Assembly (NCBI GenBank): GCA_040391785.1
Contig: JBEBXH010000012.1
Span: 37,669 to 101,668 of the forward strand
Origin: UBA5239 sp040391785
GTDB lineage: Bacteria > Verrucomicrobiota > Lentisphaeria > Victivallales > Victivallaceae
Direction of reading: 5' to 3'
Length of the DNA: 64,000 bases
This document shows, piece after piece, positions 45,856 through 55,480 of this stretch (its first letter is position 1; every line of letters begins with the position of its first letter). The position numbers and the translations under genes are program-made. Under the pieces are notes generated by a model that ran no database searches, had not been told where the DNA came from, and worked only from the letters and a program-made list of their open reading frames with translations.

Positions 45856-46877
45856 TTGAGCACCTCCGGGAGGAGTTGGGGCATTTCGGCGGAGCGGTAA
45901 CAGCAGATCGTGCGGTCCTCGCCGTTGGTTTCTTCGGGCGGCGGGCCGCCCACATCGCACAGCCCCGGTTTGCAGTATTCACAGCGCGGATGGAACGGGC
46001 ACCCGGGCGGGATTTCGGTCAGGGACGGCACCGAGCCTTTGATCGACGGCAGGCGTTCGTGGCGTCCGTGCAAATCCGGCAGCGAGCGCAGGAGGCCGCT
46101 GGTATACGGATGGCGCGGATGTTTGATGATATCGTAAACGGAGCCTTTTTCGACGATGCGCCCGAGGTACATTACCGCCACATAGTCGGCGGTTTGGGCG
46201 ACTACGGCGAGATCGTGGGTGATCAGCAGGACGCTGCACTGGGTTTCCTGCTGGAGGTTTTTCATCAGCGAGAGGACCTGCGCCTGGATGGTGACGTCGA
46301 GCGCGGTGGTCGGTTCGTCGGCGATCAGCAGTTCGGGCGAACTCAGCATGGCCATGGCGATGACGATGCGCTGGCGCATACCGCCGGAGAGCTCGAACGG
46401 GTATTGCGTGAAGCGCCGTTCGGGGGCCGGAATGCCGACTTTGCGCAGCATTTCAATGACGCGTTCTTTCGCATCTTTTTTGCTGATTTTCTGGTGCAAA
46501 AACAATACTTCGGAGAGCTGATTGCCGATGGTGTGCACCGGCGAAAGCGCGGTCATCGGCTCCTGGAAAATCATCGAAATGCGGTTGCCGCGAATGTCGT
46601 ATAATTTGGGTGATTTTTCGTCGAGTGCGGCAATGTCGATTTCTTCATTATCGGTGCCGTGAAACAGGATCTTGCCGGAGACGATTTTGCCGGGCTTTTT
46701 GATCAGGCGGAGGATGGAATAACTGGTCACGCTTTTGCCGCAGCCAGACTCCCCGACCAGCGCGAGAATTTTGCCGCGCGGCACGGCGAAGCGGACATCG
46801 TTCACGGCGCGGGTTTCGCCGCCGTCGGTGAAGAAACTGACTTTGAGATTTTCGACTTCAAGTACGTTCGAATTCAT
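45852..46877 (-). CDS. oppD: ABC transporter ATP-binding protein, OppD/DppD type
   Basis: The 341-residue product has Walker A ALVGESGCGKSVT, Q-loop SMIFQEPMTALSPVH, signature LSGGMRQRIVIAMAM, Walker B LLIADEPTTALD, His switch LLITHD, and the C-terminal Cys-rich end (PPGCPFHPRCEYCKPGLC). The start at 46877 follows GAGGAG, 10 bases after the oppC stop. It pairs with OppF to energise the importer. Confidence 0.94.
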   Translation of the reverse strand: MNSNVLEVENLKVSFFTDGGETRAVNDVRFAVPRGKILALVGESGCGKSVTSYSILRLIKKPGKIVSGKILFHGTDNEEIDIAALDEKSPKLYDIRGNRISMIFQEPMTALSPVHTIGNQLSEVLFLHQKISKKDAKERVIEMLRKVGIPAPERRFTQYPFELSGGMRQRIVIAMAMLSSPELLIADEPTTALDVTIQAQVLSLMKNLQQETQCSVLLITHDLAVVAQTADYVAVMYLGRIVEKGSVYDIIKHPRHPYTSGLLRSLPDLHGRHERLPSIKGSVPSLTEIPPGCPFHPRCEYCKPGLCDVGGPPPEETNGEDRTICCYRSAEMPQLLPEVLK

Positions 46878-46887
46878 ATTTTTCTCC

Positions 46888-48009
46888 TCACTTTGACGCA
46901 TACGGGTCGGCCGCGTCGCGCAAACCGTCGCCGAGGAAGTTAAAGCACAGTACGGTAAAGACCAACATCAGCACCGGCGCCAGCAGCCACGGGAAACTGA
47001 TGACCATTTTCACGTTCATGCAGTCCTGCAGCATCACGCCCCAGCTGACCACCGGCGCGCGGAGGCCGAGGCCGAGGAACGAGAGGCTGGTTTCGCCGAG
47101 GATCATGCCCGGCACCGTCAGCGTCAGCGTCACGATAATATGGCTGGTGAAGGCCGGCAGCAAGTGCCGGAACAATATGCGTTTATGACTTGCGCCGAGC
47201 AGCCGCGCGGCTACCGCGTAGTCTTCTTCGCGCAGGCTCAGGATTTTGCCGCGCACCACGCGGGCGAGCCCGGTCCACGAGAGCAAACTCAGTGTAATCG
47301 TAATCGCGAAATACGCCTGCAGCGAGCTCCAGTCTTGCGGTACCGCGGCGGCCAGCGCCAGCCACATCGGCAGCGATGGAAACGAGTTGATGATTTCGAT
47401 GAAGCGCTGGATCAGCGTATCGATTTTGCCGCTGCAGTAGCCGGAAATGCCGCCGATCACGATGCCGAGAATGAACGACATCAGCACGCCGATCAGCCCC
47501 ACTGACAGCGAAATTGTCGAGCCATGGATGATACGGCTGAACACGTCGCAGCCGAACTTGTCCGCGCCGCTCATGAAGTAGACATAACGCTCCTCGTCAC
47601 CGGGCTGGAAATCCTTGATTTTGGCCGTATTCACGCCGAAAAAGTGGCGTTCCAGCGGAATAAATCCCCAGAGTTTGTACGGCGTGCCCTTGACGAAAAA
47701 TCCGAGCGGCGCATTGTTCTCCTGCGCGTTCTGATAATAGTGATTCAGCGTCACCGGATCGACCATTTTCTTGAGGCCCTTGGCATAAAGACCGTCGCTG
47801 AAATTGAAGCCGAGTTTATGCGGCGGGCAATACATATATTCGAGGTTGCGGTCGTACTTTTTGTACGGCGCGAAGAACGGCGAAAAAATCGCCATCGTGT
47901 AGAGCACCACCAGCAGCAGCGCGGCGGCCACGGCGAGCTTGTGTTTGCGGAACTTCAGAAACGTCAGCTGACGCTGGTTGAGCATGTCGTAGGTCAATGC
48001 TTTTTTCAT
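46888..48009 (-). CDS. oppC: ABC transporter permease, OppC/DppC type
   Basis: The 373-residue product has an N-terminal hydrophobic helix (AVAAALLLVVLYTMAIFSPF), a periplasmic loop of about 100 residues longer than usual, then five transmembrane helices with the EAA-loop YAVAARLLGASHKRILFRHL that contacts the ATPases. The ATG overlaps the stop of the fused gene as TAATG. It ends GDGLRDAADPYASK, typical of the family. Confidence 0.92.
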   Translation of the reverse strand: MKKALTYDMLNQRQLTFLKFRKHKLAVAAALLLVVLYTMAIFSPFFAPYKKYDRNLEYMYCPPHKLGFNFSDGLYAKGLKKMVDPVTLNHYYQNAQENNAPLGFFVKGTPYKLWGFIPLERHFFGVNTAKIKDFQPGDEERYVYFMSGADKFGCDVFSRIIHGSTISLSVGLIGVLMSFILGIVIGGISGYCSGKIDTLIQRFIEIINSFPSLPMWLALAAAVPQDWSSLQAYFAITITLSLLSWTGLARVVRGKILSLREEDYAVAARLLGASHKRILFRHLLPAFTSHIIVTLTLTVPGMILGETSLSFLGLGLRAPVVSWGVMLQDCMNVKMVISFPWLLAPVLMLVFTVLCFNFLGDGLRDAADPYASK

Positions 48010-51000
48010 TATTTCGACCCTCCTTCCAGGCGGATGCGCGGGTCGACCATCATCAGCAAGAGGTCACTGATCAGCGTGCCGAAAACCCCCAGTAAACTTA
48101 ACACCATCAACATGGAACCGGCCATATTCATGTCCTGGCTGAACAGCGCGCCGAGCATCAGCGGGCCGACCGTCGGCAGGCTCATCACGATCGCCACGAT
48201 CGAACTGCCCGACACCAGCGACGGAAACAGCCCGCCGATCCCCGAAATGAACGGATTCAACGCCAGCCGCACCGGGTATTTGAAGAGCAGTTTCAGCGGC
48301 CGCACCCCCTTGGCGCGGGCGGTGGTGACGTACGGTTTATTGAGCTCGTCGAGTAGATTGGCGCGCATCACGCGGATCATGCCGGCGGTGCCGCCGATGC
48401 CGGTCACCAGCACCGGCAGCCAGATGTGCTTCATCATGTCCGCCACCTTGCCCCAGCTCCACTCCGGCTGGATCGCGTATTCCGCCGAAAACAGCCCCGA
48501 CATCCCGGTCAGCGCCATCAACACCAGCGCCAGCAGGAACGACGGGATGCACATGCCGAGAAATCCCAGCACCGAAATCACGTAATCGCCCGGCGAATAC
48601 TGTTTACACGCCGAGTAAATCCCGATCGGCAGCGCCAGCGACCAGGTCAAAATCACCGTGCCGAGCGAGATCAAAACCGTCAGCATAATGCGGTCACCGA
48701 CCATCGAATTCACGCTTTTCAGCGTCTCCATCGAATACCCCATATTGCCCTGCAAAAGCCCCGCGTCCTTGGCGTCGAAACTGGTGAACCAGGTGAATCC
48801 CATCCAGCGACTGTAACGCTTCCACACCGGATCGTCGAAATGGAACAATAATTTCAGGTTTTCCATCTCCGATTCGATTTGTTCCGGGGTGGACCCGGAC
48901 TCCTCCAGCTGCATGATGCGCGTGCTCAGGAAATCCCCCGGCGGCAGCTGGATAATCGTGAAAATACAGATCGAAATCACCAGCAGCGTCGGCACCATAA
49001 TCATCAGCCGCCGCAGGATAAACGGATGCTTCAGAATCAGCAGCGTCAGCAGCAATAAACCGATCCCGGCAATCAGCACCTGAAAGATCCGCTGCGAACC
49101 CGGCACCGCCACGCCCGCGGCCGGCGGCAACTTGTCCTGCAGCGTCAGCTGCTGAATGGTGTCGCGGTCGGCCACGCTCGAGGGACGCACAAAATAATAG
49201 GTTTCCGGCGCGGTGTTGCCGGGGCTCATCACCATGATGCCCTCGACCGCTTTTTCCGGCACGTTTTTCATATTGTCCGACACCACCACCAGCTTCGGCG
49301 CGGCGCTGGCCGGATTGATCGTCCAGAGGTTCTCGCGCGTGATGTCGGTGATCTCCTGCATCAGCGCTTTCTGACGCGCCGGATCGAGCGTCCGCAGCAG
49401 CTCGTCATAATTCGTCATCGAGCGGTACATCGGGTGGTCCTTCGGCACCGGTATCGTACCCGGATTGTTCGACCGCGGATCGCCGTACATTCCGCCCAGG
49501 TTGAACCAGTTGCCCCAGCCCACCGCGTAGGCCGATTCATTGTTCACCGCCACGAAACAGCGCGGCGAAAGCTGCGGCAGGATTTCCGACTCGCTCGACC
49601 ACACGAAAAAGTCGAAATCACGCGACGATTTGCGCACATAAAGCAGCGGCCGCGAACAAAACTGGTAAATGCAGCGGATGCCGATTTCGCCCCAGTCGTC
49701 CACCACAAACTGCGCCGGACCGTTGCCCGTGAAATCGGTGAAAATCATGTAAAAAGTCAACGGTTCGCCGTCGCGCCCGCAGCGGTAACCATTCTTGCGG
49801 ACCGCCGGGTCGAGCCCGTGAGCGCGCCACACAGCGTCGAGCATGCTGTTCGCCAGCTTCGGATCATATTCCGTGTAAGCATGGCGCAATTTCTCGTCCG
49901 GAAATTTCGAATACGGCCCCGGATCGACCTGCTCGGGCTTGGCCTGGCCGCTGTAAAACGCGTTAATCAAATCCTGGCGCCGCAACGAATGCGAGAGCGC
50001 CTTGCGGAAGTCCTTATCCGCCAGCAATTCCGCCTTCATCGCCGAACCCGAGTCCCGCTCCGAAACCGCGCGGTTGATGTTCGGGCTGATCAGCCAGTCG
50101 CTGCGCGAACCTGGAATCCAGCAGCGCACGCTGTAATTATGGTCGAATCCGCGCTCCATGAACTCCGTGTAATTGTCGAAACGGATGTAGCGGAACTGCA
50201 TGTCCGCGCGCCCGCTCGACACCGACAGCGGCAGCATCATCGAATCCACCGCTTCCAGCTGCAGCCGGTCGATGTACGGCAATTGGTTTCCCTGCTCGTC
50301 CACCGCGAAATAATACGGGTTGCGCACATACGAAAACGGCGACATCGTATTGTACTTGCGGTAAATCCACGGATCGAGCGACGGCAGCTCCGGATTATCC
50401 ACCTTCATGAAACTGTACAACGACTTAGGTGTCTGCATATTGTATTTTTTCATTTCCGCCGCGATAAACTCGGGATCGCCATAATCCGGATGATATTTCC
50501 GCAGATAATGCGACGGCCTGAAACCACCGTAAATCACCAGCGCCTCCAAAAAATCCGTCCGCGGCTCCGGAAACGAATAACGGATCTTGTGCGGTCCCAG
50601 TTTTTCCAGCTTGCCAGGCTTGCCGCCGGCCGTGAAACACTTCTGTATCCTCCCACTGCCGAGCGATTTGCACAGCATTTCATCATACCAGTGATACATC
50701 ACGTCATCCGCCGTAAACGGATATCCGTCGCTCCAGCGGATTTTACGCAGCTCAATCTCCCACACCCGCCCCTCGTCCTTCATTTCATATCCTTTGGCGA
50801 TGTGCGGCACGATCGGATAACCCATCGGACTGAACCGGAACAGACTGTTGCCGCCCAACCGGAACATGACCTGGTTCTTATCCGCGCCCGAACCCGCGAC
50901 AAACTGTACCCACACGCCGCCATAATTGCCGACGCCCTCGCACCCGCGCATGACCACCGGCTCGGGCCCGACGCGATGCGCCACATCCGGCAACTCAATC

Positions 51001-51368
51001 CCATTCAAAATCGGCGATTCACCGCGCGGATACCACGCAGGCAGTTCCCCCGCCTTAATTGCCTGCTCGATATCACTTTTCACCGCCACCGGATACTTCC
51101 CATAAAACGCCGCCGCCTTCGCATACTCCCCCTCCGCAATATCCTGCGTCACCCGAGTCTCCACCCCTTCCAGCGACTCCGGCATACTCCGGTCCTGCTT
51201 TGCCTTCCCCATCTCTTCGGCGGTCCAATGCCGCTCCCGCGGCGCCGTATCCGGCGTGACCAGATACGAAAAAGCCAACATCGCCAGATAAAGTACCCCC
51301 AACGCCACGGCCATTCCCGCAAATATCCTCCACTTAGCCACCGGGCGGATTATTTTTACCTGACTCAT
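48009..51368 (-). CDS. Fused extracellular solute-binding protein and OppB-type permease
   Basis: This 1119-residue protein joins two parts normally made separately. An N-terminal helix (about residues 14-37) anchors a family-5 solute-binding domain (about 110-740, with VWEIELRKIRWSDGYPFTAD and DVMYHWYDEM). A second hydrophobic helix (QVLIAGIGLLLLTLLILKH) leads into an OppB-type permease with a long periplasmic loop and the EAA loop TTARAKGVRPLKLLFKYPVR. There is no frame break at the junction. The start at 51368 is preferred; 51380 adds 4 residues. The ligand is unknown; the adjacent rhamnogalacturonan genes suggest pectic oligosaccharides. Confidence 0.9.
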   Translation of the reverse strand: MSQVKIIRPVAKWRIFAGMAVALGVLYLAMLAFSYLVTPDTAPRERHWTAEEMGKAKQDRSMPESLEGVETRVTQDIAEGEYAKAAAFYGKYPVAVKSDIEQAIKAGELPAWYPRGESPILNGIELPDVAHRVGPEPVVMRGCEGVGNYGGVWVQFVAGSGADKNQVMFRLGGNSLFRFSPMGYPIVPHIAKGYEMKDEGRVWEIELRKIRWSDGYPFTADDVMYHWYDEMLCKSLGSGRIQKCFTAGGKPGKLEKLGPHKIRYSFPEPRTDFLEALVIYGGFRPSHYLRKYHPDYGDPEFIAAEMKKYNMQTPKSLYSFMKVDNPELPSLDPWIYRKYNTMSPFSYVRNPYYFAVDEQGNQLPYIDRLQLEAVDSMMLPLSVSSGRADMQFRYIRFDNYTEFMERGFDHNYSVRCWIPGSRSDWLISPNINRAVSERDSGSAMKAELLADKDFRKALSHSLRRQDLINAFYSGQAKPEQVDPGPYSKFPDEKLRHAYTEYDPKLANSMLDAVWRAHGLDPAVRKNGYRCGRDGEPLTFYMIFTDFTGNGPAQFVVDDWGEIGIRCIYQFCSRPLLYVRKSSRDFDFFVWSSESEILPQLSPRCFVAVNNESAYAVGWGNWFNLGGMYGDPRSNNPGTIPVPKDHPMYRSMTNYDELLRTLDPARQKALMQEITDITRENLWTINPASAAPKLVVVSDNMKNVPEKAVEGIMVMSPGNTAPETYYFVRPSSVADRDTIQQLTLQDKLPPAAGVAVPGSQRIFQVLIAGIGLLLLTLLILKHPFILRRLMIMVPTLLVISICIFTIIQLPPGDFLSTRIMQLEESGSTPEQIESEMENLKLLFHFDDPVWKRYSRWMGFTWFTSFDAKDAGLLQGNMGYSMETLKSVNSMVGDRIMLTVLISLGTVILTWSLALPIGIYSACKQYSPGDYVISVLGFLGMCIPSFLLALVLMALTGMSGLFSAEYAIQPEWSWGKVADMMKHIWLPVLVTGIGGTAGMIRVMRANLLDELNKPYVTTARAKGVRPLKLLFKYPVRLALNPFISGIGGLFPSLVSGSSIVAIVMSLPTVGPLMLGALFSQDMNMAGSMLMVLSLLGVFGTLISDLLLMMVDPRIRLEGGSK

Positions 51369-51441
51369 ATACCTCAACATCCTTCTATTTTGTATGAAAT
51401 CAAATTATGAAATCAGTAAATGAAAACAAATCTATTACTAC

Positions 51442-51470
51442 ATTATACATATTTCATGTGGAAATGTCAA
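51442..51470 (-). promoter_or_regulatory. Promoter of the ABC importer operon
   Basis: On the minus strand TTGACA (51465-51470) and TATAAT (51442-51447) are exactly 17 bases apart. The spacer starts TTTCC, as does that of the divergent promoter at 51630. The AT-rich spacer 51381-51726 carries several ATGAAA[C/T] elements and no gene. Confidence 0.82.
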
Positions 51471-51584
51471 TCCGTTTATTTAAAAAAAATGGATTTTTTA
51501 TTTTTCACAAAATGGAATCAGAAATGAAGCAATTTTTGAACTGAAATTTAGATTTTTGCAATACATATCCAGTGCTCATAAATT

Positions 51585-51686
51585 ATGAAACCGGATTTAA
51601 GAAAGTTTCATATTTCTTGCGTCCGGAGATTGACATTTCCGGAGTTTTGCTGTATAATTCTGATAATGGTTACATAACATGAAACC
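51585..51686 (+). promoter_or_regulatory. Promoter and ATGAAACC sites of the PL11 operon
   Basis: TTGACA (51630-51635) and TATAAT (51653-51658) are exactly 17 bases apart. ATGAAACC at 51585-51592 and GTTTCAT at 51605-51611 face each other upstream, and ATGAAACC recurs at 51679-51686 in the leader. The same octamer lies at 42173-42180 before GH112-rhaM. Confidence 0.75.
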
Positions 51687-51726
51687 AGAATTTTACATTG
51701 CCGATTGTTTGTTATGGAGAATCTCG

Positions 51727-53691
51727 ATGAAAAAATGTTTTTTATTGTCATTGTTTGTGCTGTTCGCGGCCGGGTGCGGGGATGCGCCCGAGGCGGCGTA
51801 TGAGCAGGCCAACGTCAAAGCCACCAATTACAATTTCGCAAAACTGAAACGCGAAAAGCTCGGGCGCGGCGTGATCGCCGTCCGGCGCAATGCCGAGGAG
51901 GTTTTCGTGACCTGGCGCTACCTCTCGCGCGATGCCATGGACACGGCGTTCAATGTCTACCGCGACGAACAGAAGATCAATGCCGATCCGGTTAAGGATG
52001 TGACCTTTTTCGTCGACCGGAATCCGGGCGGCGGCGTGTACTCGGTGAAGCCTGTTACCGGCAAGGGGCGGGAGCTCAATGAAAAATCGACGTCCTGGAC
52101 GCTGCCCGCAGACGCCCCCGTCGGCTATGTCAATATCCCGCTCGACCGTCCGGAGGGCGGCACCGCCCCCGATGGCCGGGCATACACTTACGAGCCCAAC
52201 GACGCCTCCATCGGCGACGTGACCGGCGACGGCGAATACGAGATCATCCTCAAATGGAACCCCACCAATGCGCACGACAATGCACACGACGGTTATACCG
52301 GCCACGTTTTTGTGGACTGCTACAAGCTTGACGGCACAAAACTGTGGCGGATCGACCTCGGACGCAACATTCGCGCCGGCGCACATTATACGCAATTCAT
52401 GGTGTATGATTTCGACGGCGACGGCATTGCCGAAATCGTCATGAAAACCGCTGACGGCACCGTTGACGGCAAGGGCAAAATCATCGGCGATCCCAAGGCC
52501 GATTACCGCGACCCGGGCAGCAACGAAGTTCAGCTGCCGGAGAAAGATTTCAAGAAAACCGGATTCCACAAGCCCGGCACCTACAATCGCGGGCGGATCA
52601 TGACCGGGCCCGAATACCTGACCATCTTCTCCGGCGCCACCGGCGAGGCCCTCGACACCATCGATTATTACCCGCCGCGCGGCGACATGATGAAATGGGG
52701 CGACAATTACGCGAACCGCTGTGACCGCTTCCTGGCCGCGGTGGGGTATCTGGACGGCGTCCGCCCGAGCGTGATCATGTGTCGCGGTTACTATTCGCGC
52801 ACCGTGCTGGCCGCTTACGACTGGGATGGCAAGAAGCTCAAGCAGCGCTGGATTTTCGACACGGATTCCGATCCGAAGTGGAAGGATTATGCCGGACAGG
52901 GCAACCATAACCTCCGCGTCGGCGACGTGGACGGCGACGGCTGCGACGAAATCGTCTATGGTTCCATGACCGTGGACCACGACGGCACCGGCCTCTACAA
53001 CACCCGCCTCGGGCATGGCGACGCGCTGCAGATGACGCAGTTTTCACCGGATTATTTCGGGCTGCAGGTCTGGATGTGCCACGAAAGCGGCAAAAACGGC
53101 GTAACCTTCCGCGATGCCGCCACCGGCCGGATCATTTTCCAGGAGAAAATCAACGACGACGTGGGCCGCTGTATGGCCGCCGACATCGACCCGACCAGCC
53201 CCGGCGTCGAAATGTGGGCGATTTCCGGCCTCGGCATGTTCAACATCAAAGGCGAAAAACTCGGCAAAATAAAAGGCCTCTCCTGCAACATGGCGGTATG
53301 GTGGGACGGCGACCTGCTGCGCGAACTGCTGAACAGCAACAAAATTTCCAAATACGACTGGGAGAAAAAAGAGGTCAATACCATCATGACTTTCGAGGGC
53401 TGCTCCGCCAACAACGGCACCAAGTCCACGCCGTGCCTGCAGGGCGACCTCTTCGGCGACTGGCGCGAGGAAGTGCTGATCCGCGCGAACGACAACAACG
53501 CCATGCGACTGTACGTCTCCACTATCCCGACCGAGTACCGTTTCCACACGTTCCTCGAGGACCCGGTCTACCGCCTCAGCATCGCCACGCAGAACGTGGC
53601 CTACAACCAACCGACCCAGCCGGGATTTTATTTCGGCCCGGACCTGCTGAAAAAGGCCCCGTGCGTTTTCCGCGGAACTATTTTGAAATAA
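51727..53691 (+). CDS. PL11 rhamnogalacturonan lyase, lipoprotein
   Basis: The 654-residue product starts MKKCFLLSLFVLFAAGCG with lipobox AAGC. It then follows the PL11 beta-propeller: ASIGDVTGDGEYEIILKWNP, YTQFMVYDFDGDGIAEIVMK, GQGNHNLRVGDVDGDGCDEI, LGHGDALQMTQF and GDLFGDWREEVLIRAND, with repeated Asp-rich calcium loops. It would cleave the rhamnogalacturonan I backbone by beta-elimination at the cell surface. The ATG at 51727 follows GGAG; an earlier ATG at 51679 would lose the signal position. Confidence 0.94.
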   Translation: MKKCFLLSLFVLFAAGCGDAPEAAYEQANVKATNYNFAKLKREKLGRGVIAVRRNAEEVFVTWRYLSRDAMDTAFNVYRDEQKINADPVKDVTFFVDRNPGGGVYSVKPVTGKGRELNEKSTSWTLPADAPVGYVNIPLDRPEGGTAPDGRAYTYEPNDASIGDVTGDGEYEIILKWNPTNAHDNAHDGYTGHVFVDCYKLDGTKLWRIDLGRNIRAGAHYTQFMVYDFDGDGIAEIVMKTADGTVDGKGKIIGDPKADYRDPGSNEVQLPEKDFKKTGFHKPGTYNRGRIMTGPEYLTIFSGATGEALDTIDYYPPRGDMMKWGDNYANRCDRFLAAVGYLDGVRPSVIMCRGYYSRTVLAAYDWDGKKLKQRWIFDTDSDPKWKDYAGQGNHNLRVGDVDGDGCDEIVYGSMTVDHDGTGLYNTRLGHGDALQMTQFSPDYFGLQVWMCHESGKNGVTFRDAATGRIIFQEKINDDVGRCMAADIDPTSPGVEMWAISGLGMFNIKGEKLGKIKGLSCNMAVWWDGDLLRELLNSNKISKYDWEKKEVNTIMTFEGCSANNGTKSTPCLQGDLFGDWREEVLIRANDNNAMRLYVSTIPTEYRFHTFLEDPVYRLSIATQNVAYNQPTQPGFYFGPDLLKKAPCVFRGTILK

Positions 53692-53703
53692 TCGAGGTTA
53701 TTT

Positions 53704-54456
53704 ATGAAAAAGAAATTGATCATGGCCGCAGCGCTGCTCTCCGGGGTATGCTTTGCCCAGACCATCTTCGTCGTCGGCGACTCCACCGCTTACCAGTACA
53801 GCCAGGAGCAATATCCGATGGCCGGCTGGGGGCAGAAGCTGGCGGAGCACGCCAAGCCAGGCGTGAAAATCGACAATCGTGCGCTCGGCGGCTACAGCAC
53901 CATCAAGTTCTATACATCCGGCAACTGGGAAAAGATGCGCGGGGAACTCAAGGAAGGCGATTTCGTCCTCATTCAGTTCGGTCACAACGACCAGAAATCG
54001 AAGAACCGGCCGGACAATTACGCCTCGGCCGACATCATTTATCCGGCCTTCCTCAAGCAGTTCATCGTGGAAGTGCGCGAGAAAAGGGCCAATCCGGTGC
54101 TGCTGACTTCGATCGCCCGCCGGTTGTACAAAAACGGCACCATCGAGCAGAGCCACGGCAAATACCCGCAGGTCGTGCGCGACGTGGCCCGGGAAACGGA
54201 CACGCCGCTGATCGACGCCAACGTGTTGACCATGGACTGGCTCAACCGCGAGGGCAAGGAAAACCCGGACAACACCAAACAGTATTTCACCTGGTGCGCA
54301 CCGGGTGAGTTCCCGCGTTATCCGAAAGGATTGAAGGACAACAGCCACACCAGCGTCAAAGGCGCCGAAGCAATCGCCCTGATGATCATCCGCGATGCGC
54401 AGAAACAGAAATTGCCACTCGGCGACTGCTTCCTGGCGACAGAGAATAAACAGTAA
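53704..54456 (+). CDS. CE12 rhamnogalacturonan acetylesterase, secreted
   Basis: The 250-residue product has a signal peptide (MKKKLIMAAALLSGVCFAQ) and SGNH blocks in normal order: FVVGDSTAYQY, DNRALGGYSTIKF, IQFGHNDQKSKN and DNSHTSVKGAEAIA near the end. The GHND and SHTS segments are typical of CE12. It removes acetyl groups from the pectin backbone before or with lyase action. It lies 12 bases after the PL11 gene. Confidence 0.92.
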   Translation: MKKKLIMAAALLSGVCFAQTIFVVGDSTAYQYSQEQYPMAGWGQKLAEHAKPGVKIDNRALGGYSTIKFYTSGNWEKMRGELKEGDFVLIQFGHNDQKSKNRPDNYASADIIYPAFLKQFIVEVREKRANPVLLTSIARRLYKNGTIEQSHGKYPQVVRDVARETDTPLIDANVLTMDWLNREGKENPDNTKQYFTWCAPGEFPRYPKGLKDNSHTSVKGAEAIALMIIRDAQKQKLPLGDCFLATENKQ

Positions 54457-54473
54457 ACCGGAGCTGATTAACC

Positions 54474-55466
54474 ATGAGCATAACCATCAATGATATTGCA
54501 GAACAGGCGGGGGTTTCCACTGCCACTGTGTCACGCGTGCTGAACAACTCCGGATTCGTCAAGGCGAGCACCCGCAGGAAAATCACCAAGATCATGAAAC
54601 AGCACAATTACACGCCGCAGGAATCCCAACGGCGGCGCGTGGGGGGACAGAAGAAAGCACCGTCGTTGAAAAACAACAATTTCGCCATGATCTGGGCCGG
54701 TGGACAGGAAGCCGCCGCCGGAGTCACCGCCCAGCGGATGATGCAGGGTCTCTCCGAAGCCGCCAGTCATGTCGGGGCGACCATCAATATCGAATTTCTG
54801 GCCGAAGACGGCGATATTTCGGACATTCTGAACCGGAAAAAGATCGATGGATTTTTCCTGAACGGCGGGGGTTTCTCCTCAGCATTTGAGGAGAAAATCC
54901 GGCAGTTCCCGGCCGTCTGGCTGCTCCAGTCCGGTTCCCATGATTACGGTGACCGGGTACAGCCGGACCACTCCGCCGTCGGCTTGCTTTCCTACCAATA
55001 TCTCCGTGGAAAAGGGTGCAAGAAATTGTGCTGTATCACCAATAAATATAACTATTTCTACCGTTACTGGCGGACTCGTGAACAGGCCTTTTGCAATGCC
55101 GCGGAGATCGACGGCGTGGAGTGCAGCACCATCCTGATGGATAAGGGGTCTTTCGCCTCGATCGCGGCGCATTTCAAATCAGCCAAGACGCGGCCGGACG
55201 GTATTTTCGTGGCCAATGAATACGGCATGCCCGTGTATGTGGAACTGATCGGCTGCGGACTGGTGCCGTACAAAGATTTTGAGATCGTGGTCGGCGACAA
55301 GGAAGTCTGCATCGGTTATTGCAAGCCGGAACCGGTGAAAATCGACATCGGCGCCCTGGAGCTCGGCAAAATGGCCATGGAAGCCATGATCTGGCGCCTT
55401 CAGCACCCCGACATGCCCCGTGTCACCTACATGGTCAACCCCACTCTGGACATCCCCAAAATTTAA
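54474..55466 (+). CDS. LacI-family transcriptional regulator
   Basis: The 330-residue product has the LacI helix-turn-helix (TINDIAEQAGVSTATVSRVL) and a sensor domain (NFAMIWAGGQEAAAGVTAQR, IDGFFLNGGGF, FEIVVGDKEVCIGY). It lies inside the lyase/acetylesterase operon, unlike the other regulators, which head their units, so it likely controls the operon in which it sits, with a rhamnogalacturonan-derived sugar as inducer. Confidence 0.92.
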   Translation: MSITINDIAEQAGVSTATVSRVLNNSGFVKASTRRKITKIMKQHNYTPQESQRRRVGGQKKAPSLKNNNFAMIWAGGQEAAAGVTAQRMMQGLSEAASHVGATINIEFLAEDGDISDILNRKKIDGFFLNGGGFSSAFEEKIRQFPAVWLLQSGSHDYGDRVQPDHSAVGLLSYQYLRGKGCKKLCCITNKYNYFYRYWRTREQAFCNAAEIDGVECSTILMDKGSFASIAAHFKSAKTRPDGIFVANEYGMPVYVELIGCGLVPYKDFEIVVGDKEVCIGYCKPEPVKIDIGALELGKMAMEAMIWRLQHPDMPRVTYMVNPTLDIPKI

Positions 55467-55480
55467 AAGGAATTCTACAG

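Noticed and set aside
44729..45982. Longer oppF start at 45982
   Set aside because: The extra 75 residues are low-complexity antisense-like sequence overlapping oppD; ATG at 45757 has a ribosome site and the ATGA overlap.
51679..51726. Start of the PL11 gene at 51679
   Set aside because: It would place 16 residues before the signal peptide and lipobox, and this ATG is part of an ATGAAACC element; ATG at 51727 has GGAG upstream.
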